Both the position numbers and the translations under genes were made by a program. Shown here piece by piece: positions 62,101 through 64,000 of a DNA stretch of 64,000 bases (position 1 is the stretch's first letter; every line of letters starts with the position of its first letter). The stretch comes from Macrostomum hystrix (Eukaryota; Platyhelminthes; Macrostomidae): assembly GCA_950097015.1 (NCBI GenBank), contig CATNEN010000005.1:2409501-2473500 (forward strand), read 5' to 3'. Below the pieces are notes generated by a model. That model did no database searches. It was not told the origin of the DNA and worked only from the letters and a program-made list of their open reading frames with translations.

Positions 62101-64000
62101 ATGAGTACAGACCACAGAATACATGATGAGTACAGACCATAGAATACATGATGAGTACAGACCATAGAATACATGATGAGTACAGACCATAGAATACATG
62201 ATGAGTACAGACCATAGAATACATGATGAGTACAGACCATAGAATACATGATGAGTACAGACCATAGAATATATGATGAGTACAGACCATAGAATACATG
62301 ATGAGTACAGACCATAGAATATATGATGAGTACAGACCATAGAATATATGATGAGTACAGACCATAGAATACACGATGAGTACAGACCATAGAATACATG
62401 ATGAGTACAGACCATAGAATACATGATGAGTACAGACCATAGAATACACGATGAGTACAGACCATAGAATATATGATGAGTACACATCCTAGAACACACA
62501 ATGAGTACACATCTTAGAACACATAATGAGTACACATCTTAGAACACATAATGAGTACACATCTTAGAACACATAATGAGTACACATCTTAGAACACATA
62601 ATGAGTACACATCCTAGAACACATAATGAGTACACATCCTAGAACACATAATGAGTACACATCTTAGAACACATAATGAGTACACATCCTAGAACACATA
62701 ATGAGTACACATCCTAGAACACATAATGAGTACACATCCTAGAACACATAATGAGTACACATCCTAGAACACATAATGAGTACACATCCTAGAACACATA
62801 ATGAGTACACATCTTAGAACACATAATGAGTACACATCCTAGAACACATAATGAGTACACATCCTAGAACACGTAATGAGTACACATCCTAGAACACATA
62901 ATAAGTACACATCCTAGAACACATAATGAGTACACATTCCAGAATATATAATCAGTATAAATTCTAGAAATACAATGTATATACACATCACAGAATAACA
63001 AAGAATTCATTTCGAACCTGATTGCGACAGAAAGCAGGACAATTACGTCGATCGACAATGCACGGCAGGTGTTGCACTTCAGTAGGCGGCTCCATAGAGC
63101 CTTTACTAATGCAGGCAGCTAACCAATTCATGCTAATTATGCGCTTCTTGTCCTGAAGTGCCTGGAAATGTTATTGGCACAAGATCGCTAAAAATAACGC
63201 AAATAAAAGTTAACGATTAACTGTATCGTATAGAAAAGCATCGTATTTTTTTACCACAAAATATTCATCGCAGGTCAGGCACTCCAATAGTACGTGGGTA
63301 ACCCTCTCAGGACTGTATCGTTTAACAATGACACCGCCGCGAGATTCCACACGCTCTAGCCAGTGTCGCCGATATTTCGGACAATCGCCAAATGCAGGCG
63401 CGAAGAACACGCAGCCAATTAGGCAAAGATCTGTTGGAACTTTGTCTGGACAATCGTGTCCTACGTAAATTGGCTTCGGCGGCTGCGGTGGCGCCTGATG
63501 TGGCTGAGCCTGTTGATGATGCTGCTGATGCTGAGGGAGATGCGCCATGCCAGTCGAAGCCGAAGCAACAGCCGGACCGCCAGCAACAACAACAGCAGTT
63601 GGAGACTTCATAGCAACCGGCGATTGTCCGGGTGGGCCAATCAGAACACCCGCTTGATGCGGCGGATGCTGCATTTGGTGATGATGCTGCTGCTGCTGGT
63701 GATGCTGTTGAACCACAGCCGCGGCTACTGATGGCGGTACTGCCACCGTTGTTCCAGAATGCGGAGTGTGCTGGTGTTGCAGCTGCTGCTGATGATGCTG
63801 TTGCTGCAACTGTTGCTGATGCTGCTGCTGCAACTGACTTTGATGCTGAAACTGCTGGTGATGCTGAACTGCAACAGATACTGGCGATTGTATATGCGGC
63901 GGCATCGGCTGCTGCTGCTGCTGCATCGAAGGATTCAAATGAACAGTTTGAGGCTGATGAAGCTGCTGCTGCTGATGGTGCTGTTGAGCCATTAGCTGGT
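59053..64000 (-). CDS. PAXIP1: PAXIP1 (PTIP), C-terminal part: Q-rich linker and BRCT3-6; 5' end beyond the window
   Basis: Multi-BRCT scaffold of the MLL3/4 H3K4 methyltransferase complex and of 53BP1-linked damage signalling. Exons (minus strand): 64000-63255 (partial), 63161-63018, 61537-61370, 61287-61146, 61066-61023, 60945-60848, 60581-59935, 59687-59053; phases close throughout and 873 residues are visible. Residues 1-174 form a Q/H/P-rich linker as in PTIP. BRCT3 is about 190-275 (LIGCVFFAP, RVTHVLLE, IISMNWLAACI), BRCT4 about 297-385, a basic stretch KKRKLED...KRIKLE about 433-449 is a likely nuclear signal, BRCT5 about 478-560 (SVSG, TPDWL) and BRCT6 about 565-706 (AESFILDAVL, matching AEFVLTGVL of human PTIP). 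BRCT5 keeps the SG pair and a TPK lysine expected for phosphopeptide binding. The human protein ends right after BRCT6; here about 167 extra residues follow, with polyP and a pure CAG polyQ run. The donor GTTCGA at 63,017 is weak. Confidence 0.93.
59149..59181 (-). repeat. CAG trinucleotide run encoding polyQ in the PAXIP1 tail
   Basis: About ten uninterrupted CAG codons (CTG on the plus strand) in the last exon, encoding about ten glutamines after SCIE. Pure CAG without CAA interruption suggests a length-polymorphic microsatellite. Confidence 0.9.
59671..59688. repeat. Short dispersed motif at the PAXIP1 last-exon acceptor
   Basis: Plus strand ttttcgatacatattggc. Related copies lie at 59,896-59,913 (ttttcgatacatatcggc), 60,767-60,784 (ttttcaatacatatagga) and 60,797-60,814 (atttcaatacatatcggc). 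This copy spans the last exon's first bases and encodes part of ANMYRKF. CGATA-CA-TATCG is an imperfect palindrome. Confidence 0.7.
61555..62965. repeat. 25-bp minisatellite pair in PAXIP1 intron
   Basis: Two adjoining blocks of one 25-bp family. From 61,590 to 62,475 the unit is gaatacatgatgagtacagaccac-like (about 35 copies, itself split into a caca-type left and a cata-type right part). From 62,476 to 62,950 it is gaacacataatgagtacaca plus tcct (about 19 copies). The 25-bp period cycles through all frames, so three overlapping minus-strand frames of 315-345 codons (THHVFYGLYSSCILWSVLIMYS-like) arise; they are artefacts. It lies in the intron 61,538-63,017. Confidence 0.95.

Noticed and set aside
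61498-62535. Three overlapping frames of 315-345 codons with a THHVFYGLYSSCILWSVL-like repeat
   Set aside because: A 25-bp unit cycles through all three frames, so three similar frames appear at once. The region is an intron of PAXIP1.

Overview
This is eukaryotic, almost certainly invertebrate metazoan, DNA. Every gene is split by GT-AG introns, the proteins are animal-type genome-maintenance factors (PTIP/PAXIP1, ANKZF1/Vms1 and a REC8-type kleisin), polyQ tracts are CAG-encoded, introns carry tRNA-derived SINE-like fragments, and tandem repeats dominate. I could not fix the phylum. Flatworm-like acceptor sites just upstream of two start codons hint at spliced-leader biology, but this is not proven.

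Layout. Bases 1-39,830 are satellite DNA with short unique islands: a 23-bp array (1-750), a 40-bp array (about 1,680-3,010), a 32-kb array of a 44-bp unit (3,764-35,990, about 730 copies, with nested higher-order duplications), and a second 40-bp array (37,030-39,690). That last array is the inverted relative of the first 40-bp array. The two 40-bp families and the 44-bp family share one core (tagcaatccattcta). I see no gene in this half.

Bases 41,463-64,000 hold three genes, all on the minus strand, read from high to low coordinates: the 3' part of PAXIP1 (59,053 to the window edge), a complete ANKZF1 (49,681-56,160, 6 exons, 806 residues) and a complete REC8-like gene (41,463-48,712, 10 exons, 740 residues). 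All exon models were built by hand from splice sites; the reading phase closes at every junction and the totals are divisible by three. Most of the larger introns and both intergenic gaps hold their own minisatellite of 17-38 bp unit. These arrays produce all the long repetitive open frames, which I regard as non-coding.

Functionally, PTIP acts in DNA-damage signalling and histone methylation, REC8 in meiotic sister-chromatid cohesion, and ANKZF1 in releasing stalled nascent chains from 60S ribosomes. The first two share a chromosome-maintenance theme; the three do not form a known pathway. The most notable observations are the mirror-like satellite block, inverted minisatellites around the first exons of REC8, a PTIP C-terminal extension of about 167 residues, and a recurring GATACATATC-like motif at or near PAXIP1 splice sites.
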